Shown here: piece after piece, positions 23,035 through 34,309 of the stretch
How positions within the stretch are numbered: position 1 is the first letter of the stretch
Layout of the letters: every line of letters begins with the position of its first letter
Source: Heterohyrax brucei
Taxonomy: Eukaryota; Chordata; Mammalia; Hyracoidea; Procaviidae
DNA: 64,000 nucleotides
Reading direction: 5' to 3'
NCBI GenBank assembly: GCA_028571685.1
Contig: CM053162.1
Span: forward strand, 7,816,001-7,880,000
The notes under the pieces: generated by a model
Seen by the model: only the letters and a program-made list of their open reading frames with translations
The model's database searches: none
What the model was told of the DNA's origin: nothing
Position numbers and translations under genes: made by a program

Positions 23035-23760
23035 GCACAATACATGTGTACCAATTTACGAGACACACACAGAGTTTGTCCCCTTTATGAGATTTTATCC
23101 CCTTTCTGTTCCAAAATGTATCCTTGCATTAAGTTATGCTACAAATACCTGGAATTTATACATTAATTACCCCTCAGTTATGACTGGAAATATTCTTGAA
23201 AGAATTTATAATACTGAGCCACTGTTATAATAGGTGCTTACTTCTCCTGCAGGTAAGCCAATGAATGATAAGGTTAGATTTTCCCTGAAATCTTTTGCTT
23301 CTCACCTACAGAATTTTTTTTACATACTCCACAGCAGCACTCACAGTATTTACGACAAGCACGTGTGTTTGTTTAATTTCTCACTAGTGAAGTGAACTAG
23401 CCCAAAGCCAACTGAAGTACGTTCTGCACTACAAGAATGACATTCACGTGTCACAAAAGTCTGCCTGCTTGTTTGCAGCACAAAATACTTGTAGGCATGG
23501 CTGCTGCCTTCCCAAAGATTGCACATGGCCAGGGCCACCGAGTTTTCACATGAAAGAAGTTAGACATAATCTTAGATTTCTAAACAGTTCCTTCTAGGAT
23601 GTGTGCATTAACTCGTATAGCCCCAGTACCTAGCTCAGGGTTCAGTGTAGTTGCCTTTCTGTGTTTCTAGGATGGCAGAACACCTCTACTTTGTCTTGCT
23701 TGGTCAGCTCCAACTCATGATGACCTAACATATAACAACAAAACCTTGTCCAGTCCTGAG
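23035..23760. other. Unique non-coding DNA
   Basis: No gene. 'gtcagctccaactcatgatg' near 23703 may be a scrap of a reversed RTE/AfroSINE tail. Confidence 0.35.
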
Positions 23761-23764
23761 GTGT

Positions 23765-24015
23765 ACTTTGTTTTGAGTGCCTATTACATACCAAGCACTG
23801 AGTTAGGTTGTTTCAATCTTACTCTGCCTGCCTACTTCTTCATCGTCTCTCTTTGTATCCCTGAAGTTATGTATGCATTTCAACAATACTATCAAGCAGG
23901 TATTAATTACCTCCCTTTGACAGATGAGGAAATAGAGTTTCACAGAGATCAAGTAACTTCCCCAAGGTCACACAGTTACTGAGTAGCTGAGTGTGTTGTT
24001 TGGCTCCAAAGCTCA
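23765..24015 (-). repeat. MIR SINE, minus orientation
   Basis: 'gtgcctattacataccaagc', 'acagatgaggaaatagag', 'aacttccccaaggtcacac' and 'agttactgagtagctgag' are the reversed MIR core. An unrelated-looking stretch of about 70 bp sits between the first and later landmarks. Confidence 0.65.
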
Positions 24016-24019
24016 TACT

Positions 24020-25388
24020 GTTGCACTGTTTTATTGCCTCCAAATCAATGGCTGAACAGCCAGATGATGGATGAACGGTGGAGAGTTCAGGTTAGGGCTC
24101 CTTTGTCATGCTTGCTTTTAAAAGGACTTGCTCCAAATACATGTGAGAGTGAAGATTTATTTTTATTGACCTACAGAAAACCATACACCTATAATAAATG
24201 GAAAGAGCAGTAGTTGGCGCTATGTAGACACCTGTGCCACTTTTCAGGGGCTAAGTCACTCTTTTTCAAAGGTTGTCTCTCATGTACTTTAATTTAAACT
24301 GCTTGGGAATGTGAGGAAACAAACAGATTAGGATTCCACACAGGTTCCTAAGAAATACCTTCGGCTTTCAGGGGGAATCAAATTATGTAAATTAAAACAA
24401 TAACAACAAACAAGAAAAGAAGTCCCAGTAAATGTCAAGGTAAAAATTAGGATTTGTACAGCTTGTCTCCCCGTAGTTTGAGAAGTCTAGAATGCATCAT
24501 TGTGCATGATCAAAATTCCCTCTTTTGGCTGTCTCCCCTCTCTCCTTCATCTTTTTCATCTGAGACAACAACAGACAATTAGGGACTGTATAATCATTGC
24601 TGCTGGGGCTGAGCCTCTACATACATTCTTTTCAGAAGGGACTGATTATCACATTAAGCATCTTTCACTTTCCTCTCTTTTTTCCAGAATACAGGCAAGA
24701 GAGTCAAAAGGGAGAGGTGGCAAGAGTCAGCAATGAAGTCTAAATCATCAGAAACGTGCCTTTGTCTTTCCTAGCATTTATATCCTTTGATGTTGAAATC
24801 CCCTTTTCCTTCTTGTCTTTTATTTATTGTTTTTTAAAATTTCTTTTTCTTCTTCTTTTAACTGTCATTCAGAGCCTTTGTCCTCTCTGGAGAGCCCTGA
24901 ACCTGCCAGCGTCAATTGGAAAGGGTCAGCACAGCTCTGGCAGTTTGAATCATCCTGGAGTACAAGGCTCCTGGAGGCTGACCTGCATGTCGACTGATAT
25001 CTAGCCAATCAGACCAAAGGATCTCACTGTAATTGGCAGCTGGCTTGAGACTATCAGGTTTTATTCACTGTTTTCTAATAAATAACCTAGAAAAGAAAAG
25101 CAAACCATGGAAGCCAACTTTGCAACAGGCCCTACAGTGCTTTCTAACTTCAGGGCACAAATAGTAGAGGCTCAGATAAATTATCTAAATAATTCAAAGT
25201 CTAAACACACGTCGTTTGGAAACATTCAAAAATTGAAGCAAGAGTGGCTGTGGGCAGTGGTAACCGACATGAACAATTTCCTTCATCTGTAACATCACTC
25301 TGCCTACCTGATGCGTCACATTGTCAGCAGGCCATGTGGTATGGAGGAGAATGGAAATAATTTATTAAGTGCCTGCATACTCTCCCCA
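24020..25388. other. Unique non-coding DNA
   Basis: No recognised gene. Pyrimidine-rich stretches (24,750-24,870) and an A/C-rich stretch (24,390-24,415) are present. Short frames show no known domains. Confidence 0.4.
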
Positions 25389-25591
25389 GGTGTCTGTCAA
25401 TTTGTCATACGGTGGTGGCTTGTGTATTGCTGTGATGCTAGAAGCTGTGCCACCAGTATTTCAAATAGCAGCAGGGTCATCCACAGCAGACAGGTTTCTG
25501 CTGAAATTTCAGATTAAGAGAGACTAGGAAAAAGGGCCTGGTGGTTTACTTATGAAAAACTTAGCCAGTGAAAACTTTATGAATAGCAGTG

Positions 25592-26051
25592 TGTCTTGGT
25601 CATCTAGTGCTGCTATAACAGAAATACCACAAGCAAATGGCTTTAAAAATAGAAATTTATTTTGTCACAGTCCAGTAGGCTACAAGTCCAAATTCAGGGT
25701 GTCAGCTCCAGGAGAAGCCTCTCTCCATTGGTTCTGGCAGAAAGTCCCCTGGGCTGTGGACCTTCTGAGGCTCAGGGACCCTGGGCCTAATGGGAGCAAT
25801 TTGCTCCCAGCACTGCTTCTTGGTTGTATGAGGTCCCTAACTCTTTGCTTTTATATCCCAAGAGATTGCCTCAAGGCACAATACAATCTTACACCTTGAA
25901 TCCCACCACACTAACACCACCACTCTCCATCTTCCCTCATTAACACAAAGGCTAGATTTACAATACATAGGAATATCACATAACAATGCCAATCAAGGCC
26001 TAGTCAAATTAATACACACTTTGTTGGGGAGACACAATTCAATCCGTGACA
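25592..26051 (-). mobile_element. MaLR solo LTR in RTE, exact 5-bp TSD
   Basis: Starts 'tgtcttggtcatctagtgct' and ends 'caattcaatccgtgaca'. 'cagtg' lies immediately on both sides (25587-25591, 26052-26056), the 5-bp TSD expected of MaLR/ERVL. RTE sequence continues across: 'gaatagcagtg' left, 'gatcattgtctgatagag' right. A solo LTR results from recombination between the two LTRs of a provirus. Confidence 0.9.
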
Positions 26052-26162
26052 CAGTGGATCATTGTCTGATAGAGTGCCAGAAGATGAGCCACTCAAATTG
26101 GAGGGCACTTACCATATAACTGAGGAAGTACTGCTTCCTCAAAGTACGGGTGAACTTAACAC

Positions 26163-27048
26163 ATGGATAGAATCAAGCTTTCAGGACCTTTATTTGCTAA
26201 TGTGCCAGGACACAAAATGAGAAGAAAGAGCTACAAACATCTATTAATAACAGGAAAATGGAATGTACAAAGCATCAACCCAGGAAAATTGGAAATCATC
26301 AAAAATAAAATGGAATGCATAGATATCAGTATCCTAGGCATTAGTGAGTTGAAATAGATTAGTATTGGCCATTTTGAACCAGATAATTATATGGTGTACT
26401 ATTCCAGGAATAACCACTTGAAGAGGAATGGCATTGCAATTGTCATCAAGAAGATTATTTCAAGATCTATCCTGAAGTACAATCCTGTCAGTGATAGAAT
26501 AATATCCATACACCTAAAAGATAGACTAGTTAATAAAACTATTATTCAAATTTTTGCATCAACCACTAAGGCCAAAGATGAGAGAACTGAAGATTTTTAC
26601 CAACTTCTGAGTTCTGAAATTGATCAAACATGCAATCAAGATACACTGATAAGTACTGGTGACTGGAATAAAACGTTAGAAACAAAGAAGGATCTATAGT
26701 GGAAACATACTCCTGGAAATCACATGATAGAATTTTGCAGGACAAATGACTTTTTCACTGCAAATACTTTTTATCAGCAGCATAGACAGTGACTATTCAT
26801 GTGGACCTCATCAGCTGGAATACACAAGAATCAAACTGACTACCCCTGTGGAAGGAGACAGAGAAGCTCAATATCATAGTGAGAACAAGGACAGGAGTAG
26901 ACAGTATAGAACAAATCATCAGTTGCTCATATGCAAGTTTAAGAGGAAGCTGAAGAAAATTAGAATAAGTCCAGAAGAGCCAAAGTATGATCTTCTGTAT
27001 ATCCCACCTAAATTCAGAGATAGCTCAAGAATACATCTGGTACATTGA
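26163..27048 (+). pseudogene. RTE endonuclease domain, broken
   Basis: Translated pieces carry the RTE/BovB endonuclease signatures: an N-terminal 'GKWNVQSINPGKLE' strand, 'ISILGISELK' (the metal-binding glutamate), 'NGIAIVI' and 'STGDWN' (counterpart of the GDFN box). In BovB-type LINEs this domain nicks the target. At least two stop or frame breaks (around 26357 and 26699) interrupt it, so it is inactive. Confidence 0.8.
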
Positions 27049-27430
27049 ACATTAATAACCAAACACTGGGTGAGTTGTGAAATAACACCAAGAACATTAC
27101 ACGTGAAGAAAGTGAGAAGTCATTAAATAGACAGGAATGAAAGAAAAGATTGAAATAGATGTAAGAGAGACTCTGAAACTTGCTCTTGAATGTAGAATAG
27201 CTGAAGCAAAAGAAAGAACTGATGAAGTAAAAGATCTGTACAGAAGATTTTGAAGGTCAACTCAAGAAAACAAAGTATTTTGATGACATGTACAAAGACC
27301 TGGAAATAGAAAACCAAAAAGGAAGAACATGCTCAACATTTCTCATTCTGAAAGAACTGAAGAGAAAATTCAAGCCTCTAGTTGCAATACTGAAGAGTTC
27401 TGCAAGAAAAATGTTAAACAACAAAGGAAG

Positions 27431-28341
27431 TGTCTTAGTCACTTAGTTCTGCTTTAACAAAAATACCTTGAGTAGACGACTTTAATAAAATGAAGTTTAT
27501 TTCTTCACAGAAAGTAGGCCGAAAGTTGAAATTCAGGGTATCAACTCCAGAGGAAGTCTTTCTGTCAGTTTTGCAAGGAAGTCCTTCTCATCAATCTTCC
27601 CCTGGTTCAGGAGCTTTTCAGGTGCAGGGACTCAGCCTGAAGGACACATTCTGCTCCCAGGTGCTTTTTCCCTGGTGGCATGAGGTACCCCTGTCTCTGC
27701 TTGCTTCTTTCTTTATATCCCAAGAGATACACAGTGCAACCTCATAGATTGAGTTCTGCCTCACCAACACAACTGCTGCCTATCTGCGGCTGTCCTACTG
27801 GGGCAAGTATTCCAAAGCTCTACAGTTCTCCAATAAATGCTTGGAGGTACCCCACTCAACTAGGAAGCCTCTTGTGCACAGGTACTCAGCTCTCTCACTA
27901 CGTTGGTCAGCCCCAACTCTGACAGGTGCTAGTTTCCTGATTCTGCATTGCCAGTTCACTGTTACTACTGTTTCTTACCATCTGCGCTTTCTCTGGTGGC
28001 AACAGTTCTCCTTAGTTCCCTCTGAGTCATCTATCCATTCACAATTTCCAAACCATTTCCACATTTTAGGTATCTTTTAGAGCAGCAACCCATTCCTGGT
28101 ACCAAATTCTGCCTTAGTCATCTCGTACTGCTCTAACAGAAATACCACATCTGGACGGCTTTAACAAAGAGAATTTTATTTCCTCACAGTAAAGTACGCT
28201 AAAAGTTCAAATTCAGGCTGTCAGTTCCAGGGGAAGGCTTTCTCTCTGTCAGCTCTAGAGAAGTTGCTTCTCTTCAGTCTTCCCCTTGCCAAGGAATTTC
28301 ACAGATTCAGGATCCCAGATTGGCCAGTTCAATCCATGACA
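27431..28341 (-). mobile_element. Deleted MaLR provirus in RTE
   Basis: Minus-strand order: partial 5' LTR (28341-28110), an internal stretch beginning with a primer-binding-site-like 'tggtaccaggaatgggttg' (reverse of 28084-28102 region), then partial 3' LTR (to 27431). TSDs 'ggaag' (27426-27430) and 'ggaaa' (28342-28346) match 4 of 5. Both LTRs and the internal part are shortened by deletions. The internal region resembles that of the provirus at 38264-40353 ('ctgctggggcaag'). Confidence 0.8.
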
Positions 28342-28648
28342 GGAAACATCAAAAGAAGATGGAAGGAATACACAGAATTATTGTACCAAAAAGAATTGGT
28401 TAACATTAGACAATTTCAGCAAGTAGCATATGATCAGAAAACAGTAGTACTAAAGGAAGACCTCCAGGCTGTACCAAAGGCACTGACAAAAAACAAATCT
28501 CCAGGAACTGATAGGATAGCAATACCAATAACAATAAAACAATAACAACAACAATAACAATAACAATCAATATGTTTCAACAAACAGATGGAGAACTTTA
28601 AGTGCTCACTCAGCTAGGCCCAAGAAATCTGGAAGAGTATTACCCGGC
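28342..28648 (+). pseudogene. RTE reverse transcriptase, early part
   Basis: Contains a coding remnant ('LYQKELVN', 'NKSPGTDRIAI') typical of the segment just ahead of RT domain 1, where LINEs show a 'KSPGPDGI' box. An (ACAAT/AAC)-rich microsatellite interrupts it at about 28517-28571, absent from the equivalent RTE region. Confidence 0.7.
28517..28571. repeat. (AAC/AAT)-rich microsatellite within RTE
   Basis: Interrupted units of 'aacaat', 'aac' and 'aat' in a purine-C setting, lying inside the RT remnant. Probably expanded from the RTE sequence itself. Confidence 0.6.
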
Positions 28649-29145
28649 TATTATGGGTTGAATGATACTCCCCCCAAAATGTGGGTAGAAATTTGGCTAG
28701 GCCAAGATTTCTAGCTTTGTGTGATGTTCCTTTACGTTGTAAATTCTGTTTCTGTGATGTGAATGAGGGAGAATGAGTGGCAGTTGAGTTGGTGGGGCAG
28801 AACACAGTGTTTAGGACTGTATTGCTCTTTGAAGCAATCTTTTCAGATGTAAAAGAAAGAGAGGCAAGCAGAGATTTGGCCACCTCACATCATCAAGAAA
28901 GAAAGCAATGCCAGGAGCTTGGCAAATCCTTTGGAAAAAACTGGGGTCCATGTGTCTCAGAAGGTTCCAGTCCAGGGGAAGACTTATGACAGGGTCCTTC
29001 TTCCAGAGCCAGTAGAGAAAGCCTTTGCCCAGAGCTGACATGCTCAGTTTGGACTTTTAGCCTACTAGACTGTGACAAATTACATTTCTTTTTCAAAGCC
29101 ATCCACTTATGGTATTTCTGTTAAAGCAGCACTTGATGACTAAGA
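28649..29145 (+). mobile_element. MaLR solo LTR in RTE, exact 5-bp TSD
   Basis: Begins 'tattatgggttgaatgatac' and ends 'gcacttgatgactaaga'. 'ccggc' flanks both sides (28644-28648, 29146-29150). RTE reads across it: 'ggaagagtattac' left, 'caactaactgaaaaatatcc' right. Orientation is opposite to the other two MaLR insertions in this RTE. Confidence 0.9.
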
Positions 29146-29150
29146 CCGGC

Positions 29151-30300
29151 CAACTAACTGAAAAATATCCATATTTGTACTTTTTACAAAGAAAGGTGAT
29201 CTGACAAAATGCAGATTATTGAACAACATCATCAATATTACTCTCAAGTAAAATTTTGTTGAAGATCATTCAAAAGTGGTTGCAGCAGTATACAACAAGG
29301 AACTGCCAAAAATTCACTCTGGATATAGGAGAGAACATGGAATGAGGGATATTATTGATGATGTTAAATGAAGTTTGGTTGAAAGCAGAGAATACCAGAA
29401 AGATATTAACTTATATTTTACTGAATATGCAAAAGATGTCAACCGTGTGGATCATGAAAACTAAGGATAATATTGCAAAGAATGGAAATTCAAGAACACC
29501 TAATAGTCCTACTGAAGAATCTGTACATAAAACAAGAGACAGTCTTTTAAAAACAATAAAGCAATACTACATAGCTTAAAGTCAAGAAAGTGGTGTGTCA
29601 CGGTGGTATTCTTTCTCCGTAGTTACTCAATCTGTATGCTGATCAAATAATCTGAGACGGTGAACTACACGAAGAAGAACTGGACATCAAGACTGGGAAA
29701 AGGCTCATTAATAACCTATGTTATGCAGATGATATAATCTTGCTTGTTCACAATGAAGAGGACATGAAGCACTTACTGATAAAAAGTCAAAGACCACACC
29801 CTTCAACTTCAAGAAAAAAACAACCTTACAGCAGGACTAATAAGCAACATCATTATAGAGCAAACATGGAATTTGCTAAGGATTTAATTTTACTTGGATC
29901 CACAATCAACACCCACGGAAAGCACCACCCAACAAATCAAATGACACATTACACTGGGCAAATCTGTAGCAAAAGACCTCTTTATGGTGCTAAAAAGAAA
30001 AGATGTCACTTTTAAAGCCTAAAGTGCTCCTATCCTAAGCAATTTTCAATCACTTCATACATATACAAAATCTGGACAATGAATAATGAAGACCAAAGAA
30101 GAACTGACATCTTCAAATTATGATGTTGGTGAAGAATATTGAATATACTATGGGCTGCCAAAAGAACAAACAATTCAGTCTTTGAAGGAGTACAATCAAA
30201 ATGTCCCTTAGAAACAAGGATGATAAGACTTTGTCTCATATACTAAGAACCAGTTATAGGAGAGATCAGTCCCTTGAGAAGAACATCACGCTTGATAAAG
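29151..30300 (+). pseudogene. RTE reverse transcriptase core and C-terminus, broken
   Basis: The catalytic YADD box is intact at 29722-29733 in the context 'LCYADDIILL'. The preceding 'DVKRS'-like and 'VLSPYLFNLYAD'-like region (29600-29645) is frame-shifted. After YADD the frame continues to about 30015, followed by landmarks 'ggatccacaatcaacaccca' and 'gaaaactgg'-like 'aaaatctggacaatgaataa'. Stops prevent function. Confidence 0.8.
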
Positions 30301-30475
30301 TGTTGTTGTTAGGCGATACTGAGTTTGTTGTGACTCATAGTGACTCTATGGACAAAACAGCAAAACACTGCCTGGTCCTGCACCATCTTCACAATTGTTG
30401 TTCTTGAGCTCATTGTAGCCACTATGTAAGTCCATCTTGTTGATGGTTTTCCTTTTTGTTTTCTGGTCCTATTGG
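30301..30475 (-). mobile_element. 5'-truncated RTE tail inserted in opposite orientation
   Basis: Read on minus it carries the RTE 3' end: 'caacaagatggacttacata', 'caattgtgaagatggtgcag', 'gtccatagagtcactatgag', ending 'caacaaca'. It sits in the homologous part of a plus-strand RTE between 'taaag' (30296-30300) and 'taaaa' (30476-30480), a probable short TSD. The result is two RTE 3' ends facing each other. Confidence 0.7.
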
Positions 30476-30634
30476 TAAAATAGAGTATCAGTGGAAAGGA
30501 GGAAGATCCTGAACAATAAAAGACAAAATAGTAGCTGTAATGATGTGAAACATGAAGATTGTGAGAAAGGTGTTGGACCCAGCAGTGTTTCATTCTGTTA
30601 CACATAGGGTCCCTATCAGTCAGAACAAAGTTGT

Positions 30635-31920
30635 CCATTTCTTCTAGGTTTCCAAATCTTTTAGAGTACAGTCTTTTGTAGTATTCTGTTATGATACTTT
30701 TGACTTCAGTTACATATGTTGTGACATTTCCCATCTCATTTTTTATTCTGGTTATTTGTTTCCTCTCCTGTGTTACTTTTGTAAGTTTGGCCAGTGGTTT
30801 GTCAATTTGGTTGATCTTTTCAAAAAACCAGCTTTTGGTATTGTTAATTTTTTTAATTGTTCTTCTATTCTCTAATTCATCTACTTCTGTTCTAATCTTC
30901 ATTATCTGTTTTCTTCTGGTACCTGAAGGGTTCCTCTGTTACTCTCTTTCTACTTGTTCAAGCTGTAGGGTTAATTCTTTGGTTTGGATTCTTTCTTCCA
31001 TCTGGATGTGGCTGTATCCCATAGGTTCTGGTAGGATGTGTTTTCATTCTCATTTGAAACCACAAATTATTTAGTCCTTGATTTCTTCTTTTTGGCTTTT
31101 TGAGCAAAGTATTGTTCAGTTTCCAAGAGTTTCAATTTCTTTCTATATTTTTTCTGCTATTGATTTCAACTTGTATAGCTTTATGGTCTGAGAAGATGCT
31201 TCGCAATAATTCAATGGTTTGGATTTTGTTGAATTTGCTTTATGTACTAACATATGATCTATTCTGGAAAATGTTCCATGTGCATTGGAGAAGAAGGTGT
31301 AGTTATTTGTTGATGGATAAAAGGTTCTTTATATGTCAGTGAGGTCTGTTTGGTTAATTGTCACAATAAGATCTTCTGTGTCTTTACTGAGCTTTTTTTC
31401 TAGATGATCTGTCCGTTACTGAAAGTGGAGTGTTGAAATCTCCCACCATTATTGTGGAATGATGTAGCTCATTTTTCAATGTAGTCAGTGTTTCTTTGAT
31501 TTATTTAGATGCTGTAATATTTGGTGCATAAATATTTAACATTGTTAAGTTCTGCTTGTGTACTGAATCTTTCAGCAAAAAAAAATGGTGACCATCCTTG
31601 TCCATGGTGGTGGATTTTACATTTAAATCTATTTTATCCGAGATTAGTATTGCCACACCTGCTCTTTTTTGCATGTTGCTAGCTTAATATATATTATTCC
31701 ATCCTTTTATTTTCAGTTTGTTGATATCTTTAAGTCTAAGTTGTGTTTCTTGTAAGCAACATATAGACAGGTCATGTCCTTTGATCCAAGATGTCACTCA
31801 TTGTCTCTTTATTGGAGAGTTCAGTCCATTTACATTCAGTAAAATTTTTGATAGGTCTGTGTTTAGTGTTGTCATTTTGATGTGTTTATTTTTGTGTTGG
31901 TGTTTTCTCTGTTGCTCTTA
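30635..31920 (-). pseudogene. L1 ORF2 N-terminal remnant (endonuclease to pre-RT)
   Basis: A continuous minus-strand frame up to 30902 gives 'SWFFEKINQIDKPLAKL', a hallmark of the L1 ORF2 linker between endonuclease and RT. The endonuclease lies toward 31920 with frame breaks. Below 30625 the frame runs by chance into RTE DNA read backwards, making a chimeric 197-codon frame (30309-30902). Confidence 0.75.
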
Positions 31921-32329
31921 ATATTCTGTTCTGGGTCATTCTTTATGGGTTGAATTTTCATTGTTTTCAGTGTTGGTTTTGTGTTTGTGGAGACTCCTGT
32001 ATTACATTTTTTGTTTTAATATGTTGCATTTTTATTGTGCTTTGTCGCTGCCCATATGATCCCCCTTAATATTCTAAGTTTAAACCGAACTTTCAATTCT
32101 GCATATCTTTTTAACTTCTTCTTCATCTGAGAGTATTATAACTACTGTAGTATGTCCCTCTTTTTAATGGGATGGTGTCTTAGTTTTTATGATATGATCA
32201 CTGGTTCCTTCCTTTAATAGTATAGCTTTGATTGAGTTTTGTGCCTTCCCTACCTGAGTAGGTTTCTGGATGTTGTGTCTTGTGTTGCTGCCTTAAATAT
32301 GGAGTTCATGGTTTTGTTTTTCTAAACCA

Positions 32330-33200
32330 AGAGCTTCTTTTAGTGTTTCTTGTAGTTTTGGTTTGTTTTTCACAAAGTCTCTAAGCTTCTGTTTATCTGC
32401 AAATGTCTTAATTTGATCTTCGTGTTTGAGAGACAGTTTTGCAGGATATATAATTGTTTTTTGGAAGTTTTTCTCCTTTAAGGCTTTAAATGTGTCATCT
32501 CACTGCCTCCTTGCCAACACTGTTTCTGCCAAGAAATCAGACAAAAGCCTACAGGGCTTCCCTCTGAATGCTAGCTTTGGTTTGAGTCTCACTGCTTTTA
32601 AGAGTTTCTGTTTTTGTTTCACTGTTTAAAGCTTGATTATACTATGTCTTGGTGTCTTTATTTTCAGGTCCAGCTTTTGTGACATTCGATACACGTCTTG
32701 GATATTATGTTCTCTTCTTTCGTAGTTTCAGGGAAGTTTTCTGTCAGCAACTCAACAATACTCTCTGTGTTTTCAGCTAACCCTTCCTGTTTAGGAACTC
32801 TAATTATAGATGATTCTTCTTAATAGAGTCCCACATGTTTTTTAATGCTTCTTCATTTTTCTTATTTATTTTCTCTGATTTCTCCTCATAAATGCTGCTG
32901 TCAATTGCTCTATCCTCAAGGTCATTAAGTCTGTCTTCCAGTTCCTCAATTCTGCTCTTTTGCCTTTGAAATGAAATGAATTGTCTAACTCTGTAATTTT
33001 GTTATTGATCTGTTGGGTTTCAGAACATTAATGCTTCATCAGTTTGAATAGCTTGCTTAATTTTTCACTTTTCTCTGCAGCATTTTCCTTAATCTCTAGG
33101 AGGACTGTCCATTTTTGTACTCTACATCCAATAGTTTCAGAAATGTTTCTTCATCTGGGAAGTTTTTTGATTTTTTATTTTGGGAGTTTTCCAAAGCCAT
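32330..33200 (-). pseudogene. L1 ORF1 remnant
   Basis: L1 ORF1 protein is the trimeric RNA-binding chaperone of the L1 particle. The C-terminal-domain signature 'TFADKQKLRDF' is recognisable in minus-strand translation of about 32350-32412, followed upstream by RRM-like and coiled-coil-like segments. Frameshifts and stops make it non-functional. Confidence 0.6.
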
Positions 33201-34309
33201 GATGGATTGTTTCTTAAATGCTTAGCAATGGGTTGTTGATATGGTCCATCTGAGCCGGATCTGACTCAATGGCACTTGGCGCTCAGAGGCTATTTAGTTT
33301 CTCTGGTGTTGCCTCAATAGGAGCTGAGGTGTAATTCTGAGAAGGGAGTTGGTCACCAGCTATCTCTATGTACTCTAGTGACTCACACCAATGGACCCTC
33401 TGTGGTGGCAGCTGTGACCTGTGACTGGCAAAGGCACCACTCTACTTATGGAGTCACTGGGTCTCCATCAACTGACCGTATGAAATGGGTCAGTAAAGGC
33501 TGGAAGAGATTCTGGCAGGCTTCACAGTAGTTATTCCTCCAGGAAGTTTCATTTTGAAAAGCTAAAAGCTGGCAGCTTCCAAATCGGTCAGGCCATCATG
33601 GGTGGCAGTCCCCACCTTCTTGCTGATAATGGAAGCACCTCTTGGGCAGTCTCCAGATGCAATAATCTAGTTCAAAGTATAAAGGGGCTACTGCTCTGTT
33701 GTCATCCTATCCTGGACCATATGTGTAAGGCAACACTGTGCTAAACACAGCCTTTTGCTGGAAAAGCACTCCCAAGACTGGAACTACCTCCCAGCCTGGG
33801 AATTAGCCCCTGCTGAGGCCTCTGGTTGGGTGACTACACCTCCCACCCAAACAAGATGGCATCCAGGTCAAGCTGCCCCTCCCACTGCAAAACAGCCAAA
33901 TCTATGGCACAGCTCAGAAAAGAGAGGGTGGAGGGGCTGTTGCTCCCTCAGTCTGCCACCAGGCTATCAAAATGTGGCTGTCCCACACACTGTCTCCACA
34001 CTGCAGCACACACTGTTCCCTTTACCACTGCTCCTTGGTGTATCTGCCAGCTCATGCTGATCCCTCACTTACTGGCCAACAAAAAGAAAAAAGAATTAAA
34101 AGTGCTGGTACCTTCAGTCTATGTAAGCAGTTTGTTGGCAGGAGCAGGGCTCAGCAAGAGTGAGTCCAATCTGACAGCTATATGCTGTGTCATAGCATCT
34201 ACTGGGTATATAGAAAGCTCTGTTCAATTCTCAATCTAGGCCTTAGTTTTCAGAGGAAATTAAGGAAATGCGTGTCTAATCCACCATGTTGGCTCTGCTC
34301 CCTAACTGA

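Larger units (their letters stand above)
25390..30624 (+). mobile_element. Near-complete RTE (BovB-like) LINE split by nested insertions
   Basis: Five pieces collate into one element: 25390-25591, 26052-27430, 28342-28648, 29151-30300 and 30476-30624, about 3.2 kb together. The 5' part has 'tgttgc'-like 'tattgctgtgatgctag' and 'aaaacttagccagtgaaaac'. Then come an apurinic-type endonuclease, a reverse transcriptase with YADD at 29722-29733, and the 3' segment 'ggaggaagatcctgaac'. Three MaLR LTR insertions and one opposite-strand RTE piece break it, each with short TSDs. Its simple-repeat tail is missing at an abrupt junction with an L1. Confidence 0.85.
30625..34303 (-). mobile_element. L1 LINE, 5' part only
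   Basis: On the minus strand it starts near 34303 ('gggagcagagccaacatgg', the usual L1 5' start), then a 5' UTR to about 33220, ORF1 to about 32330, the ORF2 endonuclease and the pre-RT region, and stops abruptly at 30625. The RT core, C-terminus and 3' UTR are absent. An L1 normally loses its 5' end, so loss of the 3' end points to a later deletion, with an RTE fused at the break. Confidence 0.8.

Noticed and set aside
28517..28571. CRISPR-like or phased short repeats
   Set aside because: It is a simple interrupted AAC/AAT microsatellite, and the window is mammalian.
30309..30902. 197-codon minus-strand frame that looked like an intact gene
   Set aside because: The N-terminal half is L1 ORF2 linker and the C-terminal half is RTE DNA read on the wrong strand, fused at a deletion junction.
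33755..34239. Overlapping 101- and 137-codon frames
   Set aside because: They are antisense readings of an L1 5' UTR.
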